Source of the DNA: Candidatus Rokuibacteriota bacterium
GTDB lineage: Bacteria; Methylomirabilota; Methylomirabilia; Rokubacteriales; CSP1-6
Reading direction: 5' to 3'
Length of the DNA stretch: 38,492 nt
Assembly: GCA_003220615.1 (NCBI GenBank)
Contig: QHTB01000178.1
Span: 1 to 38,492 of the forward strand
Shown: piece after piece, positions 1-7,162 of the stretch
Layout: the number at the start of each line of letters is the position of its first letter
How positions within the stretch are numbered: position 1 is the stretch's first letter
The notes under the pieces: generated by a model
Seen by the model: the letters and a program-made list of their open reading frames with translations, nothing else
What the model was told of the DNA's origin: nothing
The model's database searches: none
Position numbers and translations under genes: made by a program

Positions 1-329
1 GCGAGGCCCAGGATGATCCAGTGGATCTCGCCGCTGGGCTCGGTGTCGCGATAGTGGAGCAGCCCCACGACGATCAGGCCGCAGCCGATGATGGCCGCGA
101 CGGTGCGCGCGGATTGCACGAAGCGCAGCCAGGCCGGGCGCGAGCCGCCCGCCATGAGCCCGAAGGCGAGCACGGTGAGCGAGGCGACGACACTGGCCGC
201 GACGGTGACCCACACCGTCCAGACCAGCGCCATCTCGGTCGCGTCCTTGACCGGTCCCAGATAGAACACGTGCGCGATGACCCAGACCAGGACGAGGCCG
301 ACCGCGAAGACGCCGACCGCGCGCATCAT
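1..329 (-). CDS. Integral membrane protein, C-terminus outside the window
   Basis: 109 codons are visible and the frame stays open to the left edge. Hydrophobic stretches lie at about residues 4-24, 34-60 and 76-92, and a fourth begins at about 101, so this is a small multi-spanning inner-membrane protein. The ATG at 329 overlaps the TGA of the upstream hydrolase as ATGA, and a second ATG follows directly. This implies translational coupling. I do not recognise the family, and no catalytic or ligand-binding motif is visible. The coupling suggests work alongside the hydrolase, but no function can be assigned. Confidence 0.6.
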   Translation of the reverse strand, partial: MMRAVGVFAVGLVLVWVIAHVFYLGPVKDATEMALVWTVWVTVAASVVASLTVLAFGLMAGGSRPAWLRFVQSARTVAAIIGCGLIVVGLLHYRDTEPSGEIHWIILGL

Positions 330-1168
330 GAGGTGAGGAAGGCGCGAAGCACGTCGAGGAACTGCGCGGGTTGATCGCCCGGCACGGTGTGACCGGCGTC
401 GGGGATCTCGACCAGTCGCGCCCGTGGTCGGGCGTCGACCATCTGCTTGGCCGTCTCGGGCGACAGCACGTCGGACTCGGCGCCGCGCACGATGACGGTG
501 GGGCAGGCGACCGACGCCCACAGCGGCCAGACGTCGAGGTCTTCGCGCCAGCGTCCGTTCCTGACGGCGTCGCGGATGGCCCGGTCGTACTTCCAGGTAT
601 AGCCGCCGTCGGGGAGAGGCCGCAAGGCGTGCGCGACGCGCTCGCGCAGCAGCGCGTCGGCGTAGCGCGGATTGGACGCGCGCGCCTGGGCGATGGCGTC
701 CTCCACGCTGGCGAAGCGCTCCGGCGAGCGCGCCATCATCGTGCCGACGCGCGTCTGCCCGGCCGCCGCGATGTCCGGCCCGATGTCGACGATCATCAAT
801 CGCTCCACGCGCTCGGGATGGAGCGCCGCGTAGACGATGGCGACGCGTCCGCCCAGTGAGAGCCCGACGAGGCTCACGCGCGCGAGCCCGAGCGCGTCCA
901 CGACGGCGGCGATGTCGCCGGTCAGGGCCGTGAGCGTGTAGTCGCCGTCGGGGGCAGGATCGGAGTCGCCGTGGCCCCGCTGGTCGAGCGCGATGATCCG
1001 GAAGCGGCCGGCGAGCGCGGCTGCCTCGTGATCCCAGGTGCGCGCGTGGCCCGTGACACCGTGGAGGAAGAGAACCGTCGGAGCATCGGCGGGGCCCCAG
1101 TCGGTCAGGTGAAAGCGCTGGCCGTGCACCGTCAGGGACCGATCGGCGAACGTCACGTTCCCCGGCAT
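326..1168 (-). CDS. Alpha/beta hydrolase
   Basis: A 280-residue protein of normal length for a single-domain alpha/beta hydrolase. The oxyanion-hole HG is at 36-37, the strand-4 DQRGHGDSD motif at 62-70 and the nucleophile elbow GLSLGG at 102-107, which makes Ser104 the nucleophile. Asp233 (in GAESDVLSP) and His260 (in DAGHTVPG) complete the triad. There is no signal peptide, so it is cytoplasmic. Known relatives cleave esters, lactones or C-C bonds in aromatic ring-fission products, and the substrate cannot be read here. The ATG at 1168 has no clear Shine-Dalgarno; a TAAAAT box lies 9 bases upstream. It heads a unit with the membrane protein at 1-329 and is divergent from the CDF gene. Confidence 0.9.
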   Translation of the reverse strand: MPGNVTFADRSLTVHGQRFHLTDWGPADAPTVLFLHGVTGHARTWDHEAAALAGRFRIIALDQRGHGDSDPAPDGDYTLTALTGDIAAVVDALGLARVSLVGLSLGGRVAIVYAALHPERVERLMIVDIGPDIAAAGQTRVGTMMARSPERFASVEDAIAQARASNPRYADALLRERVAHALRPLPDGGYTWKYDRAIRDAVRNGRWREDLDVWPLWASVACPTVIVRGAESDVLSPETAKQMVDARPRARLVEIPDAGHTVPGDQPAQFLDVLRAFLTS

Positions 1169-1177
1169 CCGTCTCGA

Positions 1178-1183
1178 ATTTTA
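1178..1183 (-). promoter_or_regulatory. Possible -10 box (TAAAAT) for the hydrolase
   Basis: TAAAAT on the minus strand ends 9 bases before the ATG at 1168. With a normal -10 to start-site distance the mRNA would have almost no leader. No -35 match is obvious. Confidence 0.35.
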
Positions 1184-1194
1184 CAGGAACTTGA

Positions 1195-1200
1195 TACGAT
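1195..1200 (+). promoter_or_regulatory. Possible -10 box (TACGAT) for the CDF gene
   Basis: TACGAT is followed by 7 bases and then the ATG at 1208, with no Shine-Dalgarno between. It fits a leaderless transcript. It lies back to back with the TAAAAT box of the divergent hydrolase. Confidence 0.35.
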
Positions 1201-1207
1201 CCGCTCC

Positions 1208-2119
1208 ATGGCGCACGTCCACCGAGAGACCGCGGCGCACCGTTCGCGGCGGCATTTGCTGGTCGTGCTCGTGCTCACGGGCAGCTTTCTGGTCGTCGAG
1301 GTCCTGGGTGCGATGTGGACGGGCAGCCTGGCCCTCGCCGCCGACGCCGGCCACATGCTCACCGACGTGGCGGGCGTCGGCCTGGCGCTGTTCGCCATCT
1401 GGATTGCCTCCCGGCCGCCCACGCCCGAGAAGACGTTCGGCTACTACCGCGTCGAGATCCTGGCCACCGTCGTCAACGCGCTGCTGCTCCTGGCCGTGGC
1501 CCTCGTGATCCTGATCGAGGCCTACCAGCGCGTGCTGGCGCCTCCCGAGGTGCTCGGCGGGCCGATGATGGCCATCGCCGCGGCGGGCCTCGGCGTGAAC
1601 CTGGTCTCGGCGTGGCTGCTCCACGGTGGCGCCGCGGCCAGTCTCAACGTCCGCGCCGCCTATCTGGAAGTGCTGAGCGACGCGCTCACCTCGTGCGGCG
1701 TGCTCCTCGCCGCCGCCACGGTGACGTTCACGGGCTGGACCACCATCGATCCGCTGGTGAGCGCGGCCATCGCGCTCTTCATCGTCCCGCGCACGTGGCG
1801 GCTCCTCCGCCAGGCCGTCAACATCCTGCTCGAAGGGACGCCCGCTCACCTCGAGCTGGGCAGGGTCGAGGCGGCGATGCTCGAGGTCGCCGGCGTCCTG
1901 CGTGTCCACGACCTGCACGTGTGGACGCTCACGTCGGGCCGCGAGGCGATGAGCGCTCACGTCGTCGTGGCCGATCCGTCCGACAGCGAGCGGCTCCTCG
2001 ACGAGCTGCACGCCGTGCTCCACGCGCGCTTCGGCATCGATCACACGACGATCCAGCTCGATCGCGCCCCGGCCGTCGTCGTGCGGCTGAAATCTCCTCC
2101 CGGGCCGCCCGGGGTATAG
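1208..2119 (+). CDS. Cation diffusion facilitator (CzcD/ZitB-type) metal exporter
   Basis: A 303-residue inner-membrane antiporter of the CDF family, which exports Zn2+, Co2+ or similar ions against protons. An N-terminal His-containing stretch (MAHVHRETAAH) is followed by six predicted helices (about 17-35, 41-65, 86-104, 117-138, 155-175, 180-196) and a cytoplasmic ferredoxin-like C-terminal domain with HDLHVWTLTSG at 234-244. The transmembrane metal site shows H49-x3-D53 in helix 2. In helix 5 the usual His or Asp is Glu154, followed by Asp158. The ATG at 1208 is chosen over upstream in-frame starts because family homology begins there and the upstream part is antisense to the hydrolase. 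It ends 11 bases before the UxaA-type gene. Confidence 0.9.
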   Translation: MAHVHRETAAHRSRRHLLVVLVLTGSFLVVEVLGAMWTGSLALAADAGHMLTDVAGVGLALFAIWIASRPPTPEKTFGYYRVEILATVVNALLLLAVALVILIEAYQRVLAPPEVLGGPMMAIAAAGLGVNLVSAWLLHGGAAASLNVRAAYLEVLSDALTSCGVLLAAATVTFTGWTTIDPLVSAAIALFIVPRTWRLLRQAVNILLEGTPAHLELGRVEAAMLEVAGVLRVHDLHVWTLTSGREAMSAHVVVADPSDSERLLDELHAVLHARFGIDHTTIQLDRAPAVVVRLKSPPGPPGV

Positions 2120-2130
2120 TGAGGGGCACC

Positions 2131-3678
2131 ATGGCCACCTATCCACTCACGGACCGCGCGGTCCTGCTGAAGCCCGAGGACGATGTCGCCATCGCCAAGA
2201 AGGAGCTGACCGCCGGCACCGTGCTCGAGGATGGGCCGACGCGCATCACCGTGCGCGTCGACATCAAGCCCGGTCACAAGGTGGCGCGCCGGGCCGTGTC
2301 CGCCCGCCACCCGGTCCGTCGCTACGGCCAGGTCATCGGCTTCGCGACGCGGGACATTGAGGTCGGCGACCACGTGCACAGCCACAACCTCGACATCGGC
2401 GAGCTGTCGGCCGATCGCTACGAGGTCGGCGTCGACGTCAGGCCGGTGACCTTCTACTCGCGGGAGCAGATGCGCTACTTCGACGGCTTCAAGCGCGAGG
2501 ACGGCCGCGTGGGTACGCGCAATTATGTCGCCATCGTCTCGACGGTGAACTGCTCAGCAAGTGTCAGTCAATTCGTCAAAGAGAAATTCCGGGACGTCAC
2601 CGTCACGTATCCCAACATCGACGGCGTCATCGCGGTCACCCACAAGTCCGGCTGCGGCACCAAGCTCTTCGGCGAAGACCACCTCGCGTTGCATCGCGTG
2701 CTGGCCGGCTACGCCAAGCACCCGAACGTGGCGGCCTACATCCTGATCGGTCTCGGCTGCGAGGTGAACCAGGCCGCCGTCCTCGTCGAGCGCCAGCGCA
2801 TGGCCGCGCCGGGTCATCCCGAGCGGAAGCCCACGCTCCTGACCATCCAGGAAACCGGCGGCATCCGGAAGACCGTCGAGCGCGCCGTGGCCGAGGTGGC
2901 CAAGATCCTGCCCCAGGCCAACGACGTGAAGCGCACGAAGCAACCGGTCTCCGAGCTGGTCCTGGCCACGAATTGCGGCGGCTCCGACGGCAACTCCGGG
3001 ATCACGGCCAATCCCGCGCTCGGCTGGGCGGTCGACGAGCTGGTCCGCTACGGCGGGACCGGCGTGCTCGCCGAGACGCCCGAGATCTACGGTGCCGAGC
3101 ATCTGCTGATCCGGCGCGCCATCAACGAGGGCGTGGCCAAGAAGCTCATCGATCGCTACAAGTGGTGGGAGTGGTACTGCCGCGGCATCGAGGCGATGGA
3201 CAACAACCCGGCGCCCGGCAACAAGGCGGGCGGGATCACGACCGTGTTCGAGAAGTCGCTGGGCGGAGTGACCAAGGGCGGCACGACGCCGATGATGGAC
3301 GTCTTCAACTACGGCGAGCCCATCACCACGCGCGGCTTCGTCTTCATGGACACGCCCGGCCACGACCCCGTGTCGATCACCGGACTGGTGGCCGGTGGTT
3401 GCAATCTCATCTGCTTCACGACGGGCCGCGGCTCGGTGTTCGGATGCAAGCCGGTGCCCTCCATCAAGCTCGCCACGAACTCGCTCATGTACCGCCACAT
3501 GACGGACGACATGGACATCAACTGCGGCGTGATCCTCGAAGGGACGCCGCTCGACGTCGTCGGCCGCCAGATCTTCGAGGAGATCGTCGCGGTCGCCTCC
3601 GGCAAACAGAGCAAGAGTGAGCTGAGCGGGGTGGGCGAGGAGGAATTCGCGCCGTGGATCATCGGTCCGGTGATGTGA
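2131..3678 (+). CDS. UxaA/GarD-family dehydratase (altronate/galactarate dehydratase-like)
   Basis: A 515-residue protein of the length of altronate dehydratase (about 495). An N-terminal SAF-like domain (about 1-105) is joined to the large UxaA/GarD domain (about 115-515), recognised from DGFKREDGRVGTRNY near 117, VTHKSGCG near 170, LIGLGCEVN near 207 and GGSDGNSGITANPALG near 287. Known members eliminate water from sugar acids with Fe2+ (altronate, galactarate); others, such as SuyAB, act on sulfonates, so the substrate is open. It is cytoplasmic. The ATG at 2131 has GAGGGG five bases upstream. The next gene, a CCG-domain Fe-S protein, starts 7 bases after the stop, so the two are probably one operon. 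Confidence 0.85.
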   Translation: MATYPLTDRAVLLKPEDDVAIAKKELTAGTVLEDGPTRITVRVDIKPGHKVARRAVSARHPVRRYGQVIGFATRDIEVGDHVHSHNLDIGELSADRYEVGVDVRPVTFYSREQMRYFDGFKREDGRVGTRNYVAIVSTVNCSASVSQFVKEKFRDVTVTYPNIDGVIAVTHKSGCGTKLFGEDHLALHRVLAGYAKHPNVAAYILIGLGCEVNQAAVLVERQRMAAPGHPERKPTLLTIQETGGIRKTVERAVAEVAKILPQANDVKRTKQPVSELVLATNCGGSDGNSGITANPALGWAVDELVRYGGTGVLAETPEIYGAEHLLIRRAINEGVAKKLIDRYKWWEWYCRGIEAMDNNPAPGNKAGGITTVFEKSLGGVTKGGTTPMMDVFNYGEPITTRGFVFMDTPGHDPVSITGLVAGGCNLICFTTGRGSVFGCKPVPSIKLATNSLMYRHMTDDMDINCGVILEGTPLDVVGRQIFEEIVAVASGKQSKSELSGVGEEEFAPWIIGPVM

Positions 3679-3685
3679 GGGTGCG

Positions 3686-4669
3686 ATGACCTTTCCCTTC
3701 GGCAAGTACTTCGGCGAGATCAGACTCCTGGCCGACCTGCAGTTCCAGGACGGGGCCAAGCCGTTCGAGGATCGGCCGCCCGACGATCCCGAGGCCAAGG
3801 ACCTGCTCCTCTACCTCGGCTGCAACGTCCTGCGCACCGCCCACCTCGTCTCGACGGTCACCGCGGTGCTGAAGGCGATGGGGTTCGACTTCAACGCGGT
3901 CGGTGGTCCGGCGTACTGCTGCGGGATCATCCACCACATGAACGGGGCGCGTGAAGCCTCGCGCGGCTACACGGCGGGCAGCCTCCGTCACTTCGCCGCC
4001 TATCGGCCGCAGAAGGTGCTCATGTGGTGCCCGTCCTGCAACGAGCACTACGACGACGTGGTCAAGCAGGAGCACGACGTCACGTTTCCCTACGAGCACG
4101 TGACCGCGTTCATCGCGCGTCACCTGGACCGTGTGCCGTTCGTGACGCCGATCGAGCGCAGGGTGGCCCTCCACTATCACACGGGCCACCCGCAGCAGGA
4201 CCTCGACTGGACGAGCACGCGAACGATCCTCCGCGCGATCCCCGGGCTCGAGTACGTGGAGATCGACAACCCCGCCGCGCTCGGCCGTCACTGCAGCTCG
4301 AGGTACATCAACGCGCTGGGGCGGCCGGCGTGGCAGGAGCACGTCGCGCGCGTGGCCGAGGCGGCCGCCGCGGCCGGTGTCGACGTGCTGGCGACCGTGT
4401 ATCACTCCTGCCAGCGCGAGATCTGCGACCTGGAGGGCCGTTCGCCGTTCGCCGTCATCAATTACGTGACGCTGCTGGCCGAGGCGATGGGACTGCCCGC
4501 GGAAGAGGACTGGTTCAAGCGCCAGCGGCTGGCCGGTGATCCCACCGCCACCTTTGCCGAGATCCAGCCCTGGGTGGAAGCTCGTGGTCTCGACGCCGAG
4601 CGCGTGAAGGACGTGCTGGCGAAGTCGTTCGCGCCGGCCTGCGAGTCGCGGCCGGCGAATCCGTCCTAG
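3686..4669 (+). CDS. CCG-domain (Fe-S)-binding protein, HdrB/GlpC-like
   Basis: 327 residues. The first cysteine-rich unit is canonical: Cys46 (YLGCNVLR), Cys78-Cys79-Gly (AYCCGII) and Cys115-x2-Cys118 (MWCPSCNE). This pattern holds an Fe-S cluster in HdrB, GlpC, GlcF and LutA. The second unit is degenerate, with Cys203 (GRHCSS), Cys242 and Cys247 (HSCQREICD). There is no membrane segment. Relatives are electron-transfer subunits of two-electron oxidoreductases or heterodisulfide reductase-like complexes. No flavoprotein partner is in the window; its neighbour is the UxaA-type dehydratase 7 bases upstream. ATG at 3686 with GAGGG upstream. Its TAG overlaps the TAG of the convergent PilZ gene at CTAG. 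Confidence 0.8.
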   Translation: MTFPFGKYFGEIRLLADLQFQDGAKPFEDRPPDDPEAKDLLLYLGCNVLRTAHLVSTVTAVLKAMGFDFNAVGGPAYCCGIIHHMNGAREASRGYTAGSLRHFAAYRPQKVLMWCPSCNEHYDDVVKQEHDVTFPYEHVTAFIARHLDRVPFVTPIERRVALHYHTGHPQQDLDWTSTRTILRAIPGLEYVEIDNPAALGRHCSSRYINALGRPAWQEHVARVAEAAAAAGVDVLATVYHSCQREICDLEGRSPFAVINYVTLLAEAMGLPAEEDWFKRQRLAGDPTATFAEIQPWVEARGLDAERVKDVLAKSFAPACESRPANPS

Positions 4670-5178
4670 CCTAGCGGCGCTGCTGCGCTCGCGCCGCTTC
4701 CGCCGCCGCGTGCCGCGAGATCGTGCACGAGCCGGCGCAGCCGCTCGCGCTCCGGCGCCGCCAGCTCGGTGAAGACGAGCCCGGCCCCGCCGGCGCGGAT
4801 CGAGTGGACCACGGCCGCCGGCACCGTGATCGGCCGCGCGTTCGGTCCCGGCTCGAGCCTCACTTCCACCTGGGCACCGTTGGCGAGCATGACGTCGGTG
4901 TCGACCGTGCACCCGTTGATCGACAGCTCGATGGCGCGACCGCGCGCCGATCCCGGCAGGCCCGACAGGCGCACGATGATGTCGGTGGGGATGCGCTCGT
5001 ACTCGCGTCGCTCGGGCGTCTGCTTGAGGTCGCCGCGGCCCGGTCGCCACGCCCGGAAGCGATGACCGCAGTACTGGCAACGGAAGGGGAAGACATAGAC
5101 GAGGCTCAGAAACAGCTCGGCCGTGCCGCTCCGGTGTGAACGGCGCACGAAGCGCCGGCGGCACTGCGGGCAGGTCAC
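4666..5178 (-). CDS. Zinc-ribbon plus PilZ-domain protein
   Basis: 170 residues. The N-terminus carries a treble-clef/zinc-ribbon signature: Cys3-x2-Cys6 and Cys34-x2-Cys37. A PilZ-like domain follows at about 55-155, with R58-x3-R62 (RREYER) and ELSINGC at 84-90, close to the (D/N)xSxxG c-di-GMP motif but with Glu in the first position. It may therefore bind c-di-GMP weakly or not at all. Start is GTG at 5178; no better start is seen. It lies 40 bases downstream of the ClpS-like gene on the same strand and is probably co-transcribed. Its stop overlaps the convergent Fe-S gene by four bases. Role: possible signalling adaptor, inference only. Confidence 0.75.
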   Translation of the reverse strand: MTCPQCRRRFVRRSHRSGTAELFLSLVYVFPFRCQYCGHRFRAWRPGRGDLKQTPERREYERIPTDIIVRLSGLPGSARGRAIELSINGCTVDTDVMLANGAQVEVRLEPGPNARPITVPAAVVHSIRAGGAGLVFTELAAPERERLRRLVHDLAARGGGSGASAAAPLG

Positions 5179-5218
5179 TCCGAGGACTGGCTCGATGGGC
5201 GTTCCTCTCCGCCGGCGG

Positions 5219-5506
5219 TCAGGACTGGACGACCGTCACCACGAGACCGATCGACGCCAGGATGTTGCCGACGCGAACGCACTCCGCCTCGGCCGCGATC
5301 TTCACCACCGCCTTGCCCGTGTTGTGGACCTGCCACGCGATGTCCCAGCCCTCGGCCTCGCTACACGCGATGGCTTTCTGGAGCTGCTTCACGACCTGCT
5401 CGAACGTGTGACAGTCGCAGTTGTGAAGGATGGTCATCCACGGCGGCGCAACCTCTGCCCCGGTGGTCTCTTCGACTTCGGTCTCGGGGACCGCCCGTTC
5501 CGTCAT
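5219..5506 (-). CDS. ClpS-like adaptor (divergent)
   Basis: 95 residues. After a charged 20-residue lead, PPWMTILHNCDCHTFEQVV aligns with the start of the ClpS core, and WQVHNTGKAVV at 58-68 with the conserved VHxxG segment. Asn29 and His61 are 32 residues apart, exactly as Asn34 and His66 in E. coli ClpS. ClpS delivers N-degron proteins to ClpAP. In this copy the pocket Asp35 is Cys30, and the residues corresponding to Thr38 and Met40 are His33 and Phe35, so N-terminal residue specificity should differ or be lost. No ClpA is adjacent. ATG at 5506; a GATAAT sequence lies about 20 bases upstream. Confidence 0.75.
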   Translation of the reverse strand: MTERAVPETEVEETTGAEVAPPWMTILHNCDCHTFEQVVKQLQKAIACSEAEGWDIAWQVHNTGKAVVKIAAEAECVRVGNILASIGLVVTVVQS

Positions 5507-5544
5507 GAGCGTTGGGGCATGTCATTATCCCACCGCTCCGCCTT

Positions 5545-5600
5545 GAGAGCACCGGCCAGCGATCGCCGGCCGGCGCTCTCCAGCGCCTGGTCACACCAGG
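5545..5600 (-). terminator. Double hairpin after the beta-propeller gene
   Basis: Two inverted repeats follow the stop at 5604. The first is CCTGGT/ACCAGG (5586-5600, 3-base loop). The second has 13-base arms at 5545-5557 and 5568-5580 with one mismatch and a 10-base loop. No long T tract follows, so termination is inferred from strength and position. Confidence 0.5.
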
Positions 5601-5603
5601 TGG

Positions 5604-6734
5604 CTAATCACCGTCGCGATCGTCTGGCCCCGGCAGGCGGAGCCGCGCGACCGTCCACAGCGTCACGTCTTCCTCGGGCTCGTCCCCGACCGCCGCGGTC
5701 AGCGGGATGGCGAGGTTGGTCACGAACATGTCGTTGCCGACGATGACGGGACTCGCCGGGAAGAGCAACCCCCGCGGCGTTCCGTCGTTGTTGATCCCCT
5801 GAAAGTCACCGAGCTTCACGATCACGCGCCCGTGCGCGTTGAGGGCCACGACCTCGTCGGCCTGGTTCGCGCAGACCCAGAGCCGTCCCGAGCCGTCCAT
5901 GACGAGCCCATCGGCACCGTTGATGCTCTCGGTGAAGACCGAAACTTTGTTGGTGGCCATGTCCAGGGCCAGGACGCGGTCGTCGCCGGTGTTGGCGATG
6001 AAGAGCGTCTTCTCGTCACTGGTGAAGGCGAGGCCGTTGGCGCCGAACGGCGGGAAGCCGGCGGTGGCCAGGAACGGGTCGTGGGACACCGTGATGACGG
6101 AGCACGGCGTGGGGCAGTTGACGGCGTTGTTGATCCTGAAGATGGCGCCCTGGAACGAATCCGAGACGAAGAGGTCGCCGTTCTTCTTGAAGGCCAGCGC
6201 GTTCGGGGCCGGGACGCTGTTGCTCCCGAAGATGATGGTGTCGGAGCTGCCGTCGGGATTGCCCTCGGTTCGCGCGGCCGGCGCTCCGATCTTCGGGAGC
6301 GTGGCCACGTCCTCGACCGGCGTCGACGCCGTGAAGTCGGCTCGGATCCGCTGGATTTTGGACGCGCCGAAGTTGCAGATGTAGACCTTGCCGTCCGTTC
6401 CATTGAACTCGAGCCCGAGGAGCGGCATGGCCCCGAAATCCTTCGACGCCTGCAGCTTGCCACGCCGGTCGAAGCGCAGGAGCTTGTTGGGATGCTGCGG
6501 GTCCCCATTCGGATCGAACGTCCCGACGAACACGTCGCCGTTCTTCGGGTTGGCGGCGATGCCCTCGGGGAATCGCACACCAGCGGGCAGCACGGCGAAC
6601 TGTTCGGCGGCATCGCGCTTGACGATGATGCCCCGTCCATTGCCCTTGCCGGAATCAGCATCTGACGTCGGGGGCGTGATCAACGGCGTCACGAACAGCA
6701 GCACGAGCAGAGTCAGCAGATATCGCTTCGGCAT
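5604..6734 (-). CDS. Secreted SMP-30/NHL-like beta-propeller protein
   Basis: 376 residues. A Sec-type signal peptide covers about 1-25 (MPKRYLLTLLVLLFV start), so the product is periplasmic or exported. The rest is built of repeated blade-like units with the pattern xGDLFVSDxxxxxIxRI, for example FPEGIAANPKNGDVFVG near 54, GLEFNGTDGKVYICNF near 106, ANGLAFTSDEKTLFIAN near 233 and GADGLVMDGSGRLWV near 273. This resembles SMP-30/gluconolactonase/LRE-type six-blade propellers. Whether it hydrolyses lactones or is structural is unknown. The ATG at 6734 is chosen for its signal peptide and AGGAGA nine bases upstream; longer frames would overlap the MaoC gene. It is last in the acyl-CoA operon, 26 bases after MaoC. 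Confidence 0.8.
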   Translation of the reverse strand: MPKRYLLTLLVLLFVTPLITPPTSDADSGKGNGRGIIVKRDAAEQFAVLPAGVRFPEGIAANPKNGDVFVGTFDPNGDPQHPNKLLRFDRRGKLQASKDFGAMPLLGLEFNGTDGKVYICNFGASKIQRIRADFTASTPVEDVATLPKIGAPAARTEGNPDGSSDTIIFGSNSVPAPNALAFKKNGDLFVSDSFQGAIFRINNAVNCPTPCSVITVSHDPFLATAGFPPFGANGLAFTSDEKTLFIANTGDDRVLALDMATNKVSVFTESINGADGLVMDGSGRLWVCANQADEVVALNAHGRVIVKLGDFQGINNDGTPRGLLFPASPVIVGNDMFVTNLAIPLTAAVGDEPEEDVTLWTVARLRLPGPDDRDGD

Positions 6735-6760
6735 AAGCGCGAGTCTCCTATCACTGTTGG

Positions 6761-7162
6761 TTACCGTCCCCGAGCGTGGGCGACACTTACCACACCTCGA
6801 TCGCCTTGTCGCGACTCGTGGACGTCGAGCACGGTCGATTCCGAATAGAGCGTGTCGCCGTTGAACGTCGGCGCGTGGTGCACGATCTTCTCGATCTCGA
6901 GATTGGCGATGGCCCGCCCCGACACGTCGGCCACGGTGAGGCCGATGCCGATGGAGAAGACGAGCGGGCCGAGGACGACCCGCTGACCGTGCTGGGTCTG
7001 GGCAGCGTAGTGGGCGTCGCTGTGCAGGGGATGCTGATTGTTGGTCAGCAGCGCGAACCACGTGTTGTCGGTTTCGGTGATCGTGCGGCCCGGCCAGTGT
7101 TTGATGATCTGGCCGACGGTGAACTCCTCGAGGTAGCGCCCGTAGCCCACGGGCCGACTCAC
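6761..7162 (-). CDS. MaoC-like hydratase with altered active-site motif
   Basis: 133 residues, a single hot-dog domain of the MaoC family (acyl-CoA hydratases/dehydratases). The hydratase motif D-x-N-P-x-H is here N42-Q43-H44-P45-L46-H47. The His is kept but the catalytic Asp is Asn and the Asn is His. MaoC proteins of the beta-methylmalyl/mesaconyl-CoA type often have this TNNxHPLH style (from memory), so a specialised hydratase is as likely as an inactive one. The start is GTG at 7162, overlapping the acyl-CoA dehydrogenase stop as GTGA, which indicates tight coupling. It probably hydrates the enoyl-CoA made by the preceding dehydrogenase. Confidence 0.8.
   Translation of the reverse strand: MSRPVGYGRYLEEFTVGQIIKHWPGRTITETDNTWFALLTNNQHPLHSDAHYAAQTQHGQRVVLGPLVFSIGIGLTVADVSGRAIANLEIEKIVHHAPTFNGDTLYSESTVLDVHESRQGDRGVVSVAHARGR

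Noticed and set aside
2115..2120. TATAGT box 10 bases before the UxaA-type start
   Set aside because: It contains the CDF stop codon and the gene has its own GAGGGG ribosome site, so I did not count it as a leaderless promoter.
1315..2130. Long in-frame extension upstream of the UxaA-type gene
   Set aside because: The translated extension is Arg/Pro/Ala-rich out-of-frame sequence of the CDF gene; family homology and a ribosome site begin at 2131.
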